Below are positions 1 through 8,714 of a DNA stretch of 38,828 nucleotides, piece after piece. Source of the DNA: Centipeda noxia ATCC 43541 (GTDB lineage Bacteria > Bacillota > Negativicutes > Selenomonadales > Selenomonadaceae); NCBI RefSeq assembly GCF_000160555.1, contig NZ_GG749279.1, forward strand, positions 472,828-511,655. The letters are read 5' to 3'. The notes under the pieces were generated by a model. That model had not been told where the DNA came from, did not search any database, and was given only the letters and a program-made list of their open reading frames with translations. Both the position numbers and the translations under genes were made by a program. Numbering within the stretch: the first letter of the stretch is position 1; every line of letters starts with the position of its first letter.

Positions 1-118
1 CCGGTATATCATATCCAACTGATTGAATAAAACCTTGTGCCTGCATATCATTTGGCGATAACGTCTTGTCAAAATCGTAACAAATTGCTACAACAGGCTG
101 TTTTGTTTCCATATCCAT
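1..118 (-). CDS. HAD-family hydrolase, N-terminal fragment (runs off window)
   Basis: Only the first 39 codons are present; the gene continues beyond base 1. Residues 14-18 read DFDKT, the HAD motif I (DxDxT) whose first Asp is the usual phosphoryl-accepting nucleophile. Start: an AAGGAG sequence at 129-134 sits 10 bases before the ATG at 118, which favours it over the second ATG two codons later. The gene lies 64 bases downstream of crcB with no obvious terminator between, so read-through from the cobalamin operon is possible. Small-molecule phosphatase is the likely class; the substrate cannot be told from this fragment. Confidence 0.75.
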   Translation of the reverse strand, partial: MDMETKQPVVAICYDFDKTLSPNDMQAQGFIQSVGYDIP

Positions 119-182
119 AATCTCATTTCTCCTTCTTGCTGATGTTTGATTACATTCAATGAATAACAAGCATACTCGATTC

Positions 183-554
183 TCAACCCCATATATTTAC
201 AAAGTACTTTGCCATCAGCAGAGCAAGAATTCCAAACACGACGCTCAAAACAATATAGAGTACAGCAACGACAAACTTTCCTTCTTCAAGAAGAGACACT
301 GTCTCAAGGGAAAATGTTGAGAACGTCGTAAAACCGCCGCATATCCCTGTCTGCAGGAAGAGTACAAGGCGCGGACCAAGCCCACTGTTCCTGCCCACAA
401 AGCCAACGATCGCTCCGATCATAAAGCAGCCGATTAAATTGACAGAAAATGTGCCAAACGGGAAACCGCTTCCAAGCTTCGGTATAAATTGTCCAAGAAA
501 ATAACGGCACAGCGCTCCTATCGCACCGCCCAGACCAACAGCAAAAATATTCAT
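183..554 (-). CDS. crcB: CrcB/FluC fluoride channel
   Basis: A 123-residue, four-helix membrane protein of normal length for the CrcB/FluC family, which exports fluoride as an antiparallel dimer. Family marks are an N-terminal GGAIGALCRY segment, the conserved Asn in FSVNLIGC near residue 40, and GGFTTFSTF near residues 73-81, the phenylalanine-box region of the pore. Its ATG overlaps the stop of the cobC-like phosphatase by four bases (ATGA), so it is translationally coupled to the cobalamin operon. No fluoride riboswitch is seen in front of it, since the upstream sequence is coding. Many genomes carry two crcB copies; only one is in this window. Confidence 0.95.
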   Translation of the reverse strand: MNIFAVGLGGAIGALCRYFLGQFIPKLGSGFPFGTFSVNLIGCFMIGAIVGFVGRNSGLGPRLVLFLQTGICGGFTTFSTFSLETVSLLEEGKFVVAVLYIVLSVVFGILALLMAKYFVNIWG

Positions 555-1174
555 TCTCCAATCCCTGAGCTCAAATGTGAGGTATCGTTCATAAGAGAAA
601 CAACGGCAAATCCGTCATCTTCAAATCGGATGCGATTGACCGCTGTATTGAGCTGAGAGATATGCCAGATCGAACGAATTGGCATAGCAAGAATATCGGC
701 GAACAGGATCCGGATGGACGCTCCATGCGAAACGATAATAACACGCTTGCCGCAATGCTCTTCCGCAATCCCACGCACACGTCGCGCGACGCGCTTCTGA
801 AAATCGGTAAAGTTCTCACTGTCTGGAATATCAGCCAGTTCGGGATCATTGTAAAAATTCTTCATTGCACCCGGATACTCTGCATTGACATCATGAAAGT
901 TGCGCCCTTCCCACGCGCCGAAATTCAACTCCCGCAGAGCAGCATCCGGAATGACTTCCAACCCGAAACGCTTCGCAAGAGGCGCAGCCGTCTCCATAGC
1001 TCTCGTAAGATCGCTTGCATAAATCGCGTCCACATCGTCAACGGCGAGATTTCGTCCCAATGCCGCTGCCTGCGCACGCCCCTCCTGTGAAAGAGCTATA
1101 TCTGAATGTCCCTGAAACCGTCCCGTCTTATTCCACTCGGTTTCCCCATGCCGAATGATGATGATTTCTGTCAT
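551..1174 (-). CDS. cobC: Histidine phosphatase, probable alpha-ribazole phosphatase (CobC)
   Basis: A 207-residue histidine phosphatase. R8-H9-G10-E11 is the catalytic RHGE box whose His is phosphorylated; GRFQGHSDIALSQEG follows, and the second catalytic His lies in VSHGAS near residue 150. Fold alone cannot separate alpha-ribazole phosphatase from phosphoglycerate mutase-like enzymes. Its place at the end of a cobalamin operon, after pduX and cobS, argues for CobC, which removes the 5'-phosphate from alpha-ribazole phosphate or adenosylcobalamin phosphate. The ATG follows AAGGGG by nine bases. The stop overlaps crcB by four bases. Phosphatase class is near certain; the substrate is inferred from context. 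Confidence 0.85.
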   Translation of the reverse strand: MTEIIIIRHGETEWNKTGRFQGHSDIALSQEGRAQAAALGRNLAVDDVDAIYASDLTRAMETAAPLAKRFGLEVIPDAALRELNFGAWEGRNFHDVNAEYPGAMKNFYNDPELADIPDSENFTDFQKRVARRVRGIAEEHCGKRVIIVSHGASIRILFADILAMPIRSIWHISQLNTAVNRIRFEDDGFAVVSLMNDTSHLSSGIGE

Positions 1175-1196
1175 ATCCCCCTGCCCCTTTCATTGT

Positions 1197-2075
1197 TCAG
1201 GCTCTGATCTCGCATACGACACCGCCGGAGATCAGCCGTGCATTCTGCATATAGGTGTAGGCACCGTCAAATGCCTCCGCAAGCTCCTGCGTGCGCGCCT
1301 CCATATCTGCTGCACGCATATCCGATGCCCAGAGCGCTCCTACAACGGTTCCGCTGTGTGCAACGAGAACGCCAAGAGCCCCCTTCTCCTCAGCAGCAGC
1401 GATAAAATCATCCAGTCGTGCCTTGGGCAGATGTTCCTGGTTGAGGCGTGCGCTTTCCGTGGCCGTCTCTCCAAGGAGCCGTTCCTGTTCCCGTCCATCC
1501 GCTTGAAATGCCCGGCTGACGGTATCAAGCAGGCGGCGGTATGTCTCATCTTGATTGCCGGAGTTTCCTTTGCTCCGATAGTATGCAATGGTGTCTACTT
1601 CTCCGCCCACATCAAAGATGGAAATGCCGAGAAGAGGCACATTCCGATACTGTGCAAAGAGTTCCCCCGTTGTATGGCTGACATGGGAGAGCCCCGCAAA
1701 GGAAATGCCGTCGCTCGGCTCAATCGCAATGGCAATGTCCATGATCTCACGTCCTGTAAGCACACGACCGAATATCCGTGCCGCAGCATAGGAAACCGCT
1801 GCAATATCCGCACTGGATGAGGCCATCCCCTTGCCCTGTGGGATATGCGATGCAAGGCGTATGCCGAAGGGAAAGTGTTTCTGACCGATATAGACTAATG
1901 TCCGCTCAAGTGCCTCCTGCGCTTTTGTTCCAAGGCCGTGCATGCCCGTAAATGCATCCGACACCGTTGCTGTCGCATACATACTGATCGGCGCGGTCAC
2001 AAGAAACGGCGTCCCTTCCAGGACGCCTTCGAGGAGTTCACCGCAGGATGCCGGTGCTTTTGCAATTATTTCCAT
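1197..2075 (-). CDS. pduX: GHMP kinase, probable L-threonine kinase (PduX-type)
   Basis: A GHMP-superfamily kinase of about 292 residues. The N-terminus reads KAPASCGELLEG, typical of PduX, and the phosphate-binding loop is PQGKGMASSSAD near residues 85-96. PduX makes L-threonine-O-3-phosphate, the precursor of the aminopropanol linker that CbiB attaches to cobyric acid. The position beside cobS and cbiB fits. I place the start at the ATG at 2075, which has GGGGG a few bases upstream and begins MEIIAKAP; an in-frame TTG at 2087 would add four residues. The start lies inside the end of cobS. No threonine-phosphate decarboxylase (cobD) is present in the window. Confidence 0.85.
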   Translation of the reverse strand: MEIIAKAPASCGELLEGVLEGTPFLVTAPISMYATATVSDAFTGMHGLGTKAQEALERTLVYIGQKHFPFGIRLASHIPQGKGMASSSADIAAVSYAAARIFGRVLTGREIMDIAIAIEPSDGISFAGLSHVSHTTGELFAQYRNVPLLGISIFDVGGEVDTIAYYRSKGNSGNQDETYRRLLDTVSRAFQADGREQERLLGETATESARLNQEHLPKARLDDFIAAAEEKGALGVLVAHSGTVVGALWASDMRAADMEARTQELAEAFDGAYTYMQNARLISGGVVCEIRA

Positions 2076-2833
2076 AAGAGCCCCCAAACATTAGGTTGTG
2101 TTGATGCAAGAGAATAGACAAAAAGGACAAGCGTCTCCGTGAGAACTGTAGCTGCACCGTAAACGTCGCCGGTCACACCGCCCAATACATGCGTGATCAG
2201 CCGGCAGAAGAGAAGCGCAAATACGGTTCCCAGCACAAGCGCCAGTGCCGCCAGCCCCCCCCACGGCAGGACTAGGATCATTGTTATGAGGGCAGCAATC
2301 ACAATTGTCTTGCGGTCCGCCATATCTGCAAACGTCTTCCCCATCCCATCCTCACGTGCATAAGGGAAACAGGCAACGGAAAGCACCATTGCAAATCTGC
2401 CGATCACGGGCATAACGAAGAGCGCAGGAATCAGCAGCAGCGGGTGCATATCGGAGATCAGCGCATACTGAACGAACATGAGCATCACGAAGGAAACCAC
2501 ACCGAACGCGCCGACCCTGCTGTCCTTCATAATCTCGAGTTTTCGTTCACGATCGCGTCCAGAGAACACACCGTCCGCTGTGTCCATAAAACCGTCTGCA
2601 TGCAGGCCGCCTGTCAGGAGAAGAGGAAGAACCAGCAGGAGCGCTGCCGTGAGTGCGCGCATTCCGACTGCATAAAGCAGCAGCAATGCAAAGAGCGCAT
2701 AGCATATGCCGAGAACGAGACCGACCAGAGGAAAAAAACGCGTACTGCGCCCGAAATCCTCTGCTGTCCATTCCGTCTGGCGCACGAGTCGAATCCGTGT
2801 AAGAAATTGAAGTCCAATGAGAAAAGAATGCAT
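2066..2833 (-). CDS. cobS: Adenosylcobinamide-GDP ribazoletransferase (cobalamin synthase)
   Basis: A 255-residue integral membrane enzyme that joins adenosylcobinamide-GDP to alpha-ribazole or its phosphate, closing the nucleotide loop. The diagnostic stretch GGLHADGFMDTADGVFSG lies near residues 75-92, followed by KDSRVGAFG; the acidic residues there bind the metal. Several hydrophobic helices fill the rest. It lies between cbiB (9 bases upstream) and pduX (overlapping). CobT, which activates the lower ligand, is not in the window, so the lower-ligand branch must be supplied from elsewhere. Confidence 0.96.
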   Translation of the reverse strand: MHSFLIGLQFLTRIRLVRQTEWTAEDFGRSTRFFPLVGLVLGICYALFALLLLYAVGMRALTAALLLVLPLLLTGGLHADGFMDTADGVFSGRDRERKLEIMKDSRVGAFGVVSFVMLMFVQYALISDMHPLLLIPALFVMPVIGRFAMVLSVACFPYAREDGMGKTFADMADRKTIVIAALITMILVLPWGGLAALALVLGTVFALLFCRLITHVLGGVTGDVYGAATVLTETLVLFVYSLASTQPNVWGLLWK

Positions 2834-2842
2834 AAAGCGCCT

Positions 2843-3799
2843 CTATTTGTAGAGAGAAATCAAATAGTAAAAGAGCAGAAAGAGTACCGCAGCCGTATAC
2901 ATAAGCCGGATGGCACCTATAATGTGCTTCGCGGATATATCCATATGGGGGTCTCCCATATAGGCGCGAAAATGCCGCTCGCCAAAGTAGTAATTCACGC
3001 CGCCGAGCCGGACATGCAGAGCTCCGGCAACAGGAGCCTCTGCATGTCCGCCGTTCGGACTTGGATGCCCGGCGGCATCGCGCACGAGAATGTTCAGCGC
3101 ATTCCGACCGTCATAGCCGAGCAGAAATGCCGCCATAACAAAGAGTATGCCCGTGATGCGTGCCGGGACAAAGTTCAGCACATCATCCACACGCGCGGCC
3201 ATGCGGCCGAAGTAGAGATAGCGTGTGTTCTTATACCCGAGCATCGAGTCCATTGTATTTGCTGCACGATAGAGCACGGCGAGCGGAGCTCCGCCCAATG
3301 CAAAGAAGAAGAGCGGTGCTACGACACCATCCACGGTATTCTCCGCAACAGTCTCAATCGTCGCACGTGCAGCATCTGATTCATCCAGCTGTGCCGTATC
3401 ACGCCCGACAATATAGCCGACGTGCTCCCGCGCCGCCGAAAGGTCTCCCTTGACAAGCAGCGCATAGATGTCCTGCCCTGCCTTTGCCAGTGTACGCGGC
3501 GAAATGCAAAAGTAGAGCAGTATGATGCCGGCAGCATCCGTCCCCCACTCTATGGGCAGCTGGCGCACCGCTATAAGAAGTCCCTCTGCAAATGCATAAG
3601 AAATGCAGAGCACCAGCAGCGTAAGCACGGCTCCCATGGCAAACTTTCGCTGATCGCTTCCTTGCTCCGGATACAGCAGCCGATCAAGCCAGCCGATGAA
3701 ACGTCCGAGAACAGCAACAGGATGCCACCGTGTCTGCGGGTCACCAAGCGCCGTATCCAGGAAAAACGCAGCCATAGCAGCGATGGAGGCAGGGATCAT
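2843..3799 (-). CDS. cbiB: Adenosylcobinamide-phosphate synthase CbiB (CobD)
   Basis: A 318-residue membrane protein that attaches (R)-1-amino-2-propanol phosphate to adenosylcobyric acid. Recognisable family sequence includes FLDTALGDPQTRWHPVAVLGR at the N-terminus, ATIETVAENTVDGVVAPLFF in the middle, and HPSPNGGHAEAPVAGAL near residue 240. Multiple hydrophobic stretches agree with membrane location. The ATG overlaps the cbiP stop by four bases (ATGA). Length is normal for the family. Confidence 0.96.
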   Translation of the reverse strand: MIPASIAAMAAFFLDTALGDPQTRWHPVAVLGRFIGWLDRLLYPEQGSDQRKFAMGAVLTLLVLCISYAFAEGLLIAVRQLPIEWGTDAAGIILLYFCISPRTLAKAGQDIYALLVKGDLSAAREHVGYIVGRDTAQLDESDAARATIETVAENTVDGVVAPLFFFALGGAPLAVLYRAANTMDSMLGYKNTRYLYFGRMAARVDDVLNFVPARITGILFVMAAFLLGYDGRNALNILVRDAAGHPSPNGGHAEAPVAGALHVRLGGVNYYFGERHFRAYMGDPHMDISAKHIIGAIRLMYTAAVLFLLFYYLISLYK

Positions 3800-5337
3800 C
3801 TGAGCGCCTCCACGCCGGCAATCTTCATGAGTTTCTCCATATCAAGACTCGTGCGCACTGTCTCAGCGAGGCGATCATAGGCGCGTTCCTTCGCCGCACG
3901 GTAGCGGTACTGCACGGGGAGCTCCTCCCATCCTCGCCGGACACGCAGACGGTTGAGCACAGTCCGCCGGAACGCATCATCATCAAAGATGCCGTGGATA
4001 TACGTCCCTGCGACGAGGCCGTCATGCGAGAGGGCTCCGTCGAGCAGATCTGCTGCTGCATTGCCGGCCCGCACAATACGGAATGGGCGGTGAATATCCT
4101 CCGTGAACTGCGTCTCCCCCATATGAATCTCATAGCCGGGAAGTCCGCTGCCTGAAATCGGCGTACCCATGAAGGGGAAATCTGCACACTCTGCCGTGAC
4201 CTGGCGCAGTCGTTTCTTCGCAGCAAAGGTCGTCTCGATGGGGAGATAGCCAAAGCCCTCCGTCTCGTCATGTTTGGATTCTGTATGATGCGGATCGCGA
4301 ACAACGCGGCCAAGCATCTGATAACCGCCGCAGATGCCAAAGAGCGGCATGCCGCTCGACACGCAACGGCGGATCGCGGCCTCCAGACCGCTCTCGCGGA
4401 TGTAGAGCAGATCCTCCGTCGTATTCTTCGAGCCCGGCAGCAGAATGAGGTCGGGGGTCCCCAATTCTGCAGGCGAGCTCACATAGTAGAGTGCTGCATC
4501 CGGCTCATTTGCCAGCGCGTCAAAATCCGTAAAGTTCGAAAGCTTCGGCGTGCGGATGACAGCAATGCGCAGCTGATCTGCACCTGCAGCCGCATCGCCG
4601 TAATGCTTTTCATCCAGGGAGACAGAATCCTCCTCATCAATGCCAAGCTGTTCGATATGCGGAACAACGCCAAGTACGGGCTTGCCCGTCTTCTCCTCAA
4701 GAAAGGTCAGTGCGGGCGCAAGCAGTGTCACATCACCGCGGAATTTATTGATGACAAGCCCCTTGACAAGCGCACGCTCCTCCTCGTCGAGCAGTTCCAG
4801 CGTGCCCACGAGAGAAGCAAGTGCTCCGCCGCGGTCGATGTCCGCAATGAGCAGGACAGGCGCCTGCAAATGCTTTGCCACACGCATGTTTACAATATCG
4901 TTCGCTTTGAGGTTGATCTCTGCGGGACTGCCTGCTCCCTCGATAACGAGCATGTCATACTCTTCCTGCAGACGCTCCAGAGCCTCTTCGACGGCTCCCC
5001 ACGCCTTGAGAGAATACCCCTTGTGATACTCACGAGCGCTCATGTTGCCGACCGGTTCCCCCATAATGATGACCTGGGACTGAGCGTTTCCGCTCGGCTT
5101 CAGGAGGACGGGATTCATATCAACCATCGGAGCAAGCCCTGCCGCCTCCGCCTGTACGACCTGCGCGCGCCCCATCTCACGCCCGTCCAGCGTGACATAG
5201 GAGTTCAGCGCCATATTCTGCGCCTTGAACGGTACGGCACGGCAGCCCTCCTGCCGAAATATGCGGCAGAGCGCCGTTGTAAGAATACTCTTGCCTACAT
5301 GAGAGCTCGTTCCCATCAACATGATGCTCTTTGCCAT
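3796..5337 (-). CDS. cbiP: Cobyric acid synthase CbiP
   Basis: A 513-residue glutamine-dependent amidotransferase that amidates four side chains (b, d, e, g) of adenosylcobyrinic acid a,c-diamide. The N-terminal dethiobiotin-synthetase-like ATP domain carries the P-loop variant GTSSHVGKS at residues 9-17 and FKAQNMALNSYVT. The C-terminal class I glutaminase-like domain carries GICGGYQMLG near residue 335, with the nucleophilic Cys. It starts directly after the cobU stop and overlaps cbiB by four bases. The CobB/CobQ families are related, but the N-terminal pattern and 513-residue length fit CbiP rather than CbiA. Confidence 0.97.
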   Translation of the reverse strand: MAKSIMLMGTSSHVGKSILTTALCRIFRQEGCRAVPFKAQNMALNSYVTLDGREMGRAQVVQAEAAGLAPMVDMNPVLLKPSGNAQSQVIIMGEPVGNMSAREYHKGYSLKAWGAVEEALERLQEEYDMLVIEGAGSPAEINLKANDIVNMRVAKHLQAPVLLIADIDRGGALASLVGTLELLDEEERALVKGLVINKFRGDVTLLAPALTFLEEKTGKPVLGVVPHIEQLGIDEEDSVSLDEKHYGDAAAGADQLRIAVIRTPKLSNFTDFDALANEPDAALYYVSSPAELGTPDLILLPGSKNTTEDLLYIRESGLEAAIRRCVSSGMPLFGICGGYQMLGRVVRDPHHTESKHDETEGFGYLPIETTFAAKKRLRQVTAECADFPFMGTPISGSGLPGYEIHMGETQFTEDIHRPFRIVRAGNAAADLLDGALSHDGLVAGTYIHGIFDDDAFRRTVLNRLRVRRGWEELPVQYRYRAAKERAYDRLAETVRTSLDMEKLMKIAGVEALR

Positions 5338-5910
5338 TCAGATGTCCTCCGCCAGTTTCTTGATGTTCACGGGAATACCGCAGGTGACAAGATAAACCTC
5401 CTCTGCATGGGAGGCAATCTGCTGATTCGCAAGGCCCGCCATATCCCGATAAAGGCGCCCGAGGCGATGCTCCGGAACAATCCCCGCCCCCACCTCATTC
5501 GTCACAAAGACTGTGGTCGCCGAAACCTCCAGCGCCGCAGAAACAAGCGCCCCTATGCGCTCTCCGACATGGACAGCGAAATCATCGCGCTCCTGTTCCT
5601 CCTCCGGATACTGAAGCATGTCGTTGCTCAGGAACATGGTAATGCAGTCAAAAAGGATGACACCGTGCGACGCTCCCGCCGCACGGATGGCATCCTCTGT
5701 ATGGAAAGGCGCTTCATAGGTGGACCAATCCGCCGGACGGCGGTTTTGGTGAAGATCGACACGTTGGCGCATCTCCTCATCGTAGACCTGCGCAGTTGCA
5801 ATATAGGCAACCTGCGCTCCCGTCTGTGCGGCGCAGCGCACTGCATAACGTTCAGCAAATGCCGATTTTCCGGAGCGCACACCGCCCGTGACAAGAATTA
5901 TTTTCCCCAT
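5338..5910 (-). CDS. cobU: Adenosylcobinamide kinase / GTP:adenosylcobinamide-phosphate guanylyltransferase
   Basis: A bifunctional enzyme of about 190 residues that phosphorylates adenosylcobinamide and then adds GMP. The P-loop is GGVRSGKSAFAE at the N-terminus; HQNRRPADW near residue 52 holds the His that accepts the guanylyl group; TNEVGAGIVPE and LGRLYRDMAGLANQ are family blocks. Two ATGs compete. A GGAGG lies one base before the ATG at 5919 but ten bases before the ATG at 5910, so 5910 (MGKIILVTGG) is the better start. It overlaps the end of cbiA by 13 bases. Confidence 0.95.
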   Translation of the reverse strand: MGKIILVTGGVRSGKSAFAERYAVRCAAQTGAQVAYIATAQVYDEEMRQRVDLHQNRRPADWSTYEAPFHTEDAIRAAGASHGVILFDCITMFLSNDMLQYPEEEQERDDFAVHVGERIGALVSAALEVSATTVFVTNEVGAGIVPEHRLGRLYRDMAGLANQQIASHAEEVYLVTCGIPVNIKKLAEDI

Positions 5911-7265
5911 CCGCTGCATGCCTCCACAAAGCGCTCTGCTGCATCCGGGCAGCCTGCAAAATGCAAGTGCAGATAGCTGCCAAGCGTATTTTTATAAATG
6001 CATCCTGCCGGATACTGCGCGCCGCTGCGCAGCTTGGTAAAACGGAACGGGCGTACAGTCTCCGCCTCATCCGCAGCTTCCTCTACAGAGAAGTGGAACT
6101 CATGCCCGTGCAGGACAAGCCCCGCCGGACCAAATACCGTATCTTCCGTCTGCTCCGCTTCAACATAGCCGACCATCTGCAGTTTCTCCGTCATCTTCGC
6201 CTGTGCGGGGAAGACACCGGCCATCTCGTGAACAGCACCGGAAAAATCAGCTAATGACTGCATTAGATACATATATCCCCCGCACTCGGCATAGATGGGC
6301 ATGCCAGCATCTGCCGCCGCACGAATGGAGGTACGCATAGATACATTGGCAGCAAGTTCTCCCGCGAACATCTCCGGGAAGCCTCCGCCGATGATGATCC
6401 CGTCCGCATCCGGAACGGCAGCATCACGCAGAGGACTAAACTCTATGATTTCGGCACCGCATACCTCAAGCACAGCGAGGCTCGCCGCATAGTAAAACGA
6501 AAATGCGTCATCTCGTGCAACCGCAATGCGGCATCTTCGTGCAGCGCGCTGCACAGGATTCTGCGGAAGGGGAAGAGCTGCTGCACTCTTGGCAAGTTCC
6601 AGTATATCTGCAATTGCAAGCCCTGCCTCGACCCTCTCTCCGACAGCACGAATCGTCTCCGATGCCGCATGCTCCTCCACCGGGGTGAGTCCAAGGTGCC
6701 GCTCCGGCAGAGCAAGTACATCGTCACGGCGAAGTGCGCCGTATACCGGCATATCAATGCCTGCCATCGCCTCGCGCACCATCTCCTCGTGCGTCTCGCT
6801 CCCAAGACGGTTGATGAGAACGCCTGCAAGGTTCAGTTCCGAGTCATAGGAGCGAAACCCGAGTGCAGTTGCTGCGACAGAGGCTCCTGCAGATTTTGCA
6901 TCAATGACGAGGAGTACAGGAGCCCTCAGCAACTTCGCAACCGCAGCAGTTGAACTGACGCCGCGCCGCCCGCCGTCATAGAGTCCCATAACGCCCTCAA
7001 TCACCGCGATATCCGCTCCTGCGCATTCGCGCGCAAAGATTTCCGTCAGGCGGTCCTCCGGCACGAGCCAGGTATCCAGATTATGCCCTGTGCGGCCGCC
7101 GGCGATCCGGTGATATCCGAGATCGATATAATCCGGCCCCACCTTAAATGACTGCACACTAAGACCGCGTGCCCGCAATGCCGCCAGAAGCCCCGCAACA
7201 AGCGTCGTCTTTCCTGCGCCCGACTGCGTTGCGGCAATGACAATGCGCGGAATATTCCACTGCAT
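5898..7265 (-). CDS. cbiA: Cobyrinic acid a,c-diamide synthase CbiA
   Basis: A 455-residue amidotransferase acting on the a and c carboxylates of cobyrinic acid. The N-terminus has AATQSGAGKTTLVAGLL (P-loop), then VGPDYIDLGYH, a family mark. The C-terminal glutaminase domain has YAECGGYMYLMQ near residue 330 with the catalytic Cys, and HGHEFHFS near residue 385. It lies 14 bases after cbiC and overlaps cobU. Length and motif order separate it from CbiP downstream. Confidence 0.97.
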   Translation of the reverse strand: MQWNIPRIVIAATQSGAGKTTLVAGLLAALRARGLSVQSFKVGPDYIDLGYHRIAGGRTGHNLDTWLVPEDRLTEIFARECAGADIAVIEGVMGLYDGGRRGVSSTAAVAKLLRAPVLLVIDAKSAGASVAATALGFRSYDSELNLAGVLINRLGSETHEEMVREAMAGIDMPVYGALRRDDVLALPERHLGLTPVEEHAASETIRAVGERVEAGLAIADILELAKSAAALPLPQNPVQRAARRCRIAVARDDAFSFYYAASLAVLEVCGAEIIEFSPLRDAAVPDADGIIIGGGFPEMFAGELAANVSMRTSIRAAADAGMPIYAECGGYMYLMQSLADFSGAVHEMAGVFPAQAKMTEKLQMVGYVEAEQTEDTVFGPAGLVLHGHEFHFSVEEAADEAETVRPFRFTKLRSGAQYPAGCIYKNTLGSYLHLHFAGCPDAAERFVEACSGWGK

Positions 7266-7279
7266 GAACCGATCTCTCC

Positions 7280-7915
7280 TTAGGGGCGCGTATTGTCAAT
7301 CAGATACATCAAGGCATTGACTGCAGCGGCCGCAATCGGGCTACCGCCCTTCGTGCCCTCAACGGTGATATACGGCACAATGCCGTTCTCCGCGAGCTCT
7401 GCCTTGGACTCTGCCGCGCCGACAAAGCCGACGGGAATACCGACGATGCAAGCGGGGCGAATCCCCTCCTCGCGCACCATGCGAAGCACCTCAAAGAGCG
7501 CCGTCGGTGCATTTCCAATCGCAACAATACTGCCATCCAGCGCCTTGCCGAACTGGCGCATCGCGACCATCGAACGCGTAATGCCGAGTTCCTTTGCGCG
7601 AACGGCAACATCGGCATCAGCAACGAGACAGTGCACCTCTCCGCCGAACGAGGCCAGCTTCTTCTTGTTGATGCCTGTGCGGACCATCTCCACATCCGTA
7701 TAGATGTGCGCGCCGCTCTTGAGCGCCTCAATCGCACGATCAATCGCCTCCGGATGAACGCGCGTGATCGGCGCATAGCCGACGTCGCCCGATGCATGAA
7801 TCAGGCGCGAATAGACTTTCGTTGCACGCTCATCGAGGTTAAGCCCCTCCAGGTGCGGTGCAATCAGCTCCATGCTGCGGTTTTCAATTGCCATCGGCTC
7901 CTTAATAAAATCCAT
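7280..7915 (-). CDS. cbiC: Cobalt-precorrin-8 methylmutase CbiC
   Basis: A 211-residue enzyme that moves the C11 methyl to C12, giving cobyrinic acid. The catalytic His is expected in SRLIHASGDVGYA (near residue 40); the C-terminal half has GIPVGFVGAAESKAEL, the strongest family block, and TKGGSPIAAAAVNAL. The ATG follows GAAGGGG by seven bases. It lies between cbiJ and cbiA in the same transcript. Confidence 0.97.
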   Translation of the reverse strand: MDFIKEPMAIENRSMELIAPHLEGLNLDERATKVYSRLIHASGDVGYAPITRVHPEAIDRAIEALKSGAHIYTDVEMVRTGINKKKLASFGGEVHCLVADADVAVRAKELGITRSMVAMRQFGKALDGSIVAIGNAPTALFEVLRMVREEGIRPACIVGIPVGFVGAAESKAELAENGIVPYITVEGTKGGSPIAAAAVNALMYLIDNTRP

Positions 7916-7931
7916 ATTTATACCCCTTCTT

Positions 7932-8714
7932 TTACAATTTACTCATTGATTCAACAAATGTCTGTATTTCCTCAAATGTGTGCGCCATGTGCGGATAGTC
8001 AAGGACAGGACGGTCAATGACAACCACAGGCAGGCCCAAATCCTCGGCCGCCTGGAATTTTTCATCGGTACCGCCGATCGTCCCGCTGTTCTTTGTCACA
8101 ATGACATCGGCATGATACTTCTCATACATGGAACGGTTCAGCTCCCGCGAGAAGGGCCCCTGCATCGCAATGATCTGTGCCGGCGTCAGCCCGAGCCCCT
8201 CACAGAGCGCAATGACCTCTGCCGTCGGCAGAACACGCGCAATCAGTGTGGCGTCCGCGAGCGGCGGTGCCTTGACAAAGCGCTCCAGATTCCGGCTTCC
8301 TGTCGTCAGGAATACCGTTTTCCCAAGACGCGATGAGACCTCAGCCGCCTCCTCATAGGAGTGGACGAGATGCACATTGCGGCAGGATATATCGGTCATG
8401 TTGCGTTCGTATCGAATGTAGGGGATCTTCTCCTCTGCCGCTGCTTTCATTGCATTCCGCGATACATTCACTGCATAGGGATGCGTTGCATCGACAAAGA
8501 GGTGAACCCCATGCTCTTTGAAAAATGCATGGAGGCCGTCTTCATCAAGCGGCGTATCGTTGATCAGAAGCTTCCCGCCGCCCGCTTCGCGCTGCTCTGA
8601 GAGAAGCTGCTCGCCATAGGAGCTGACCACAGATGCGGCCACATCGTATCCTGCAGCGCATAATCGGCGCACAATTTCCCGTCCGTCTTGCGTGCCTGCT
8701 GCTACGAAAATCAA
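7932..8714 (-). CDS. cbiJ: Cobalt-precorrin-6A reductase CbiJ
   Basis: Reduces the corrin ring of cobalt-precorrin-6A with a pyridine nucleotide. The N-terminus IFVAAGTQDGREIV is the nucleotide-binding segment; FVDATHPYAVNVSRN near residue 80 is the family block; the C-terminal part has VTKNSGTIGGTDEKFQAA. I place the start at a TTG at 8714 that overlaps the cbiH stop as TTGA and has GAGGGAG about eight bases upstream; this gives about 260 residues and the usual N-terminus. An in-frame ATG at 8759 with AGGAG five bases upstream would add 15 residues and overlap cbiH by 49 bases, so it cannot be ruled out. Confidence 0.93.
   Translation of the reverse strand: MIFVAAGTQDGREIVRRLCAAGYDVAASVVSSYGEQLLSEQREAGGGKLLINDTPLDEDGLHAFFKEHGVHLFVDATHPYAVNVSRNAMKAAAEEKIPYIRYERNMTDISCRNVHLVHSYEEAAEVSSRLGKTVFLTTGSRNLERFVKAPPLADATLIARVLPTAEVIALCEGLGLTPAQIIAMQGPFSRELNRSMYEKYHADVIVTKNSGTIGGTDEKFQAAEDLGLPVVVIDRPVLDYPHMAHTFEEIQTFVESMSKL

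Noticed and set aside
551-1196. Fluoride riboswitch before crcB
   Set aside because: The sequence before crcB is coding for the phosphatase and crcB overlaps it by four bases.
4270-5976. 568-codon plus-strand open frame opposite cbiP and cobU
   Set aside because: It is antisense to two clear enzymes with full motif sets, is rich in Arg, His and Cys without domain order, and has no ribosome site or promoter.
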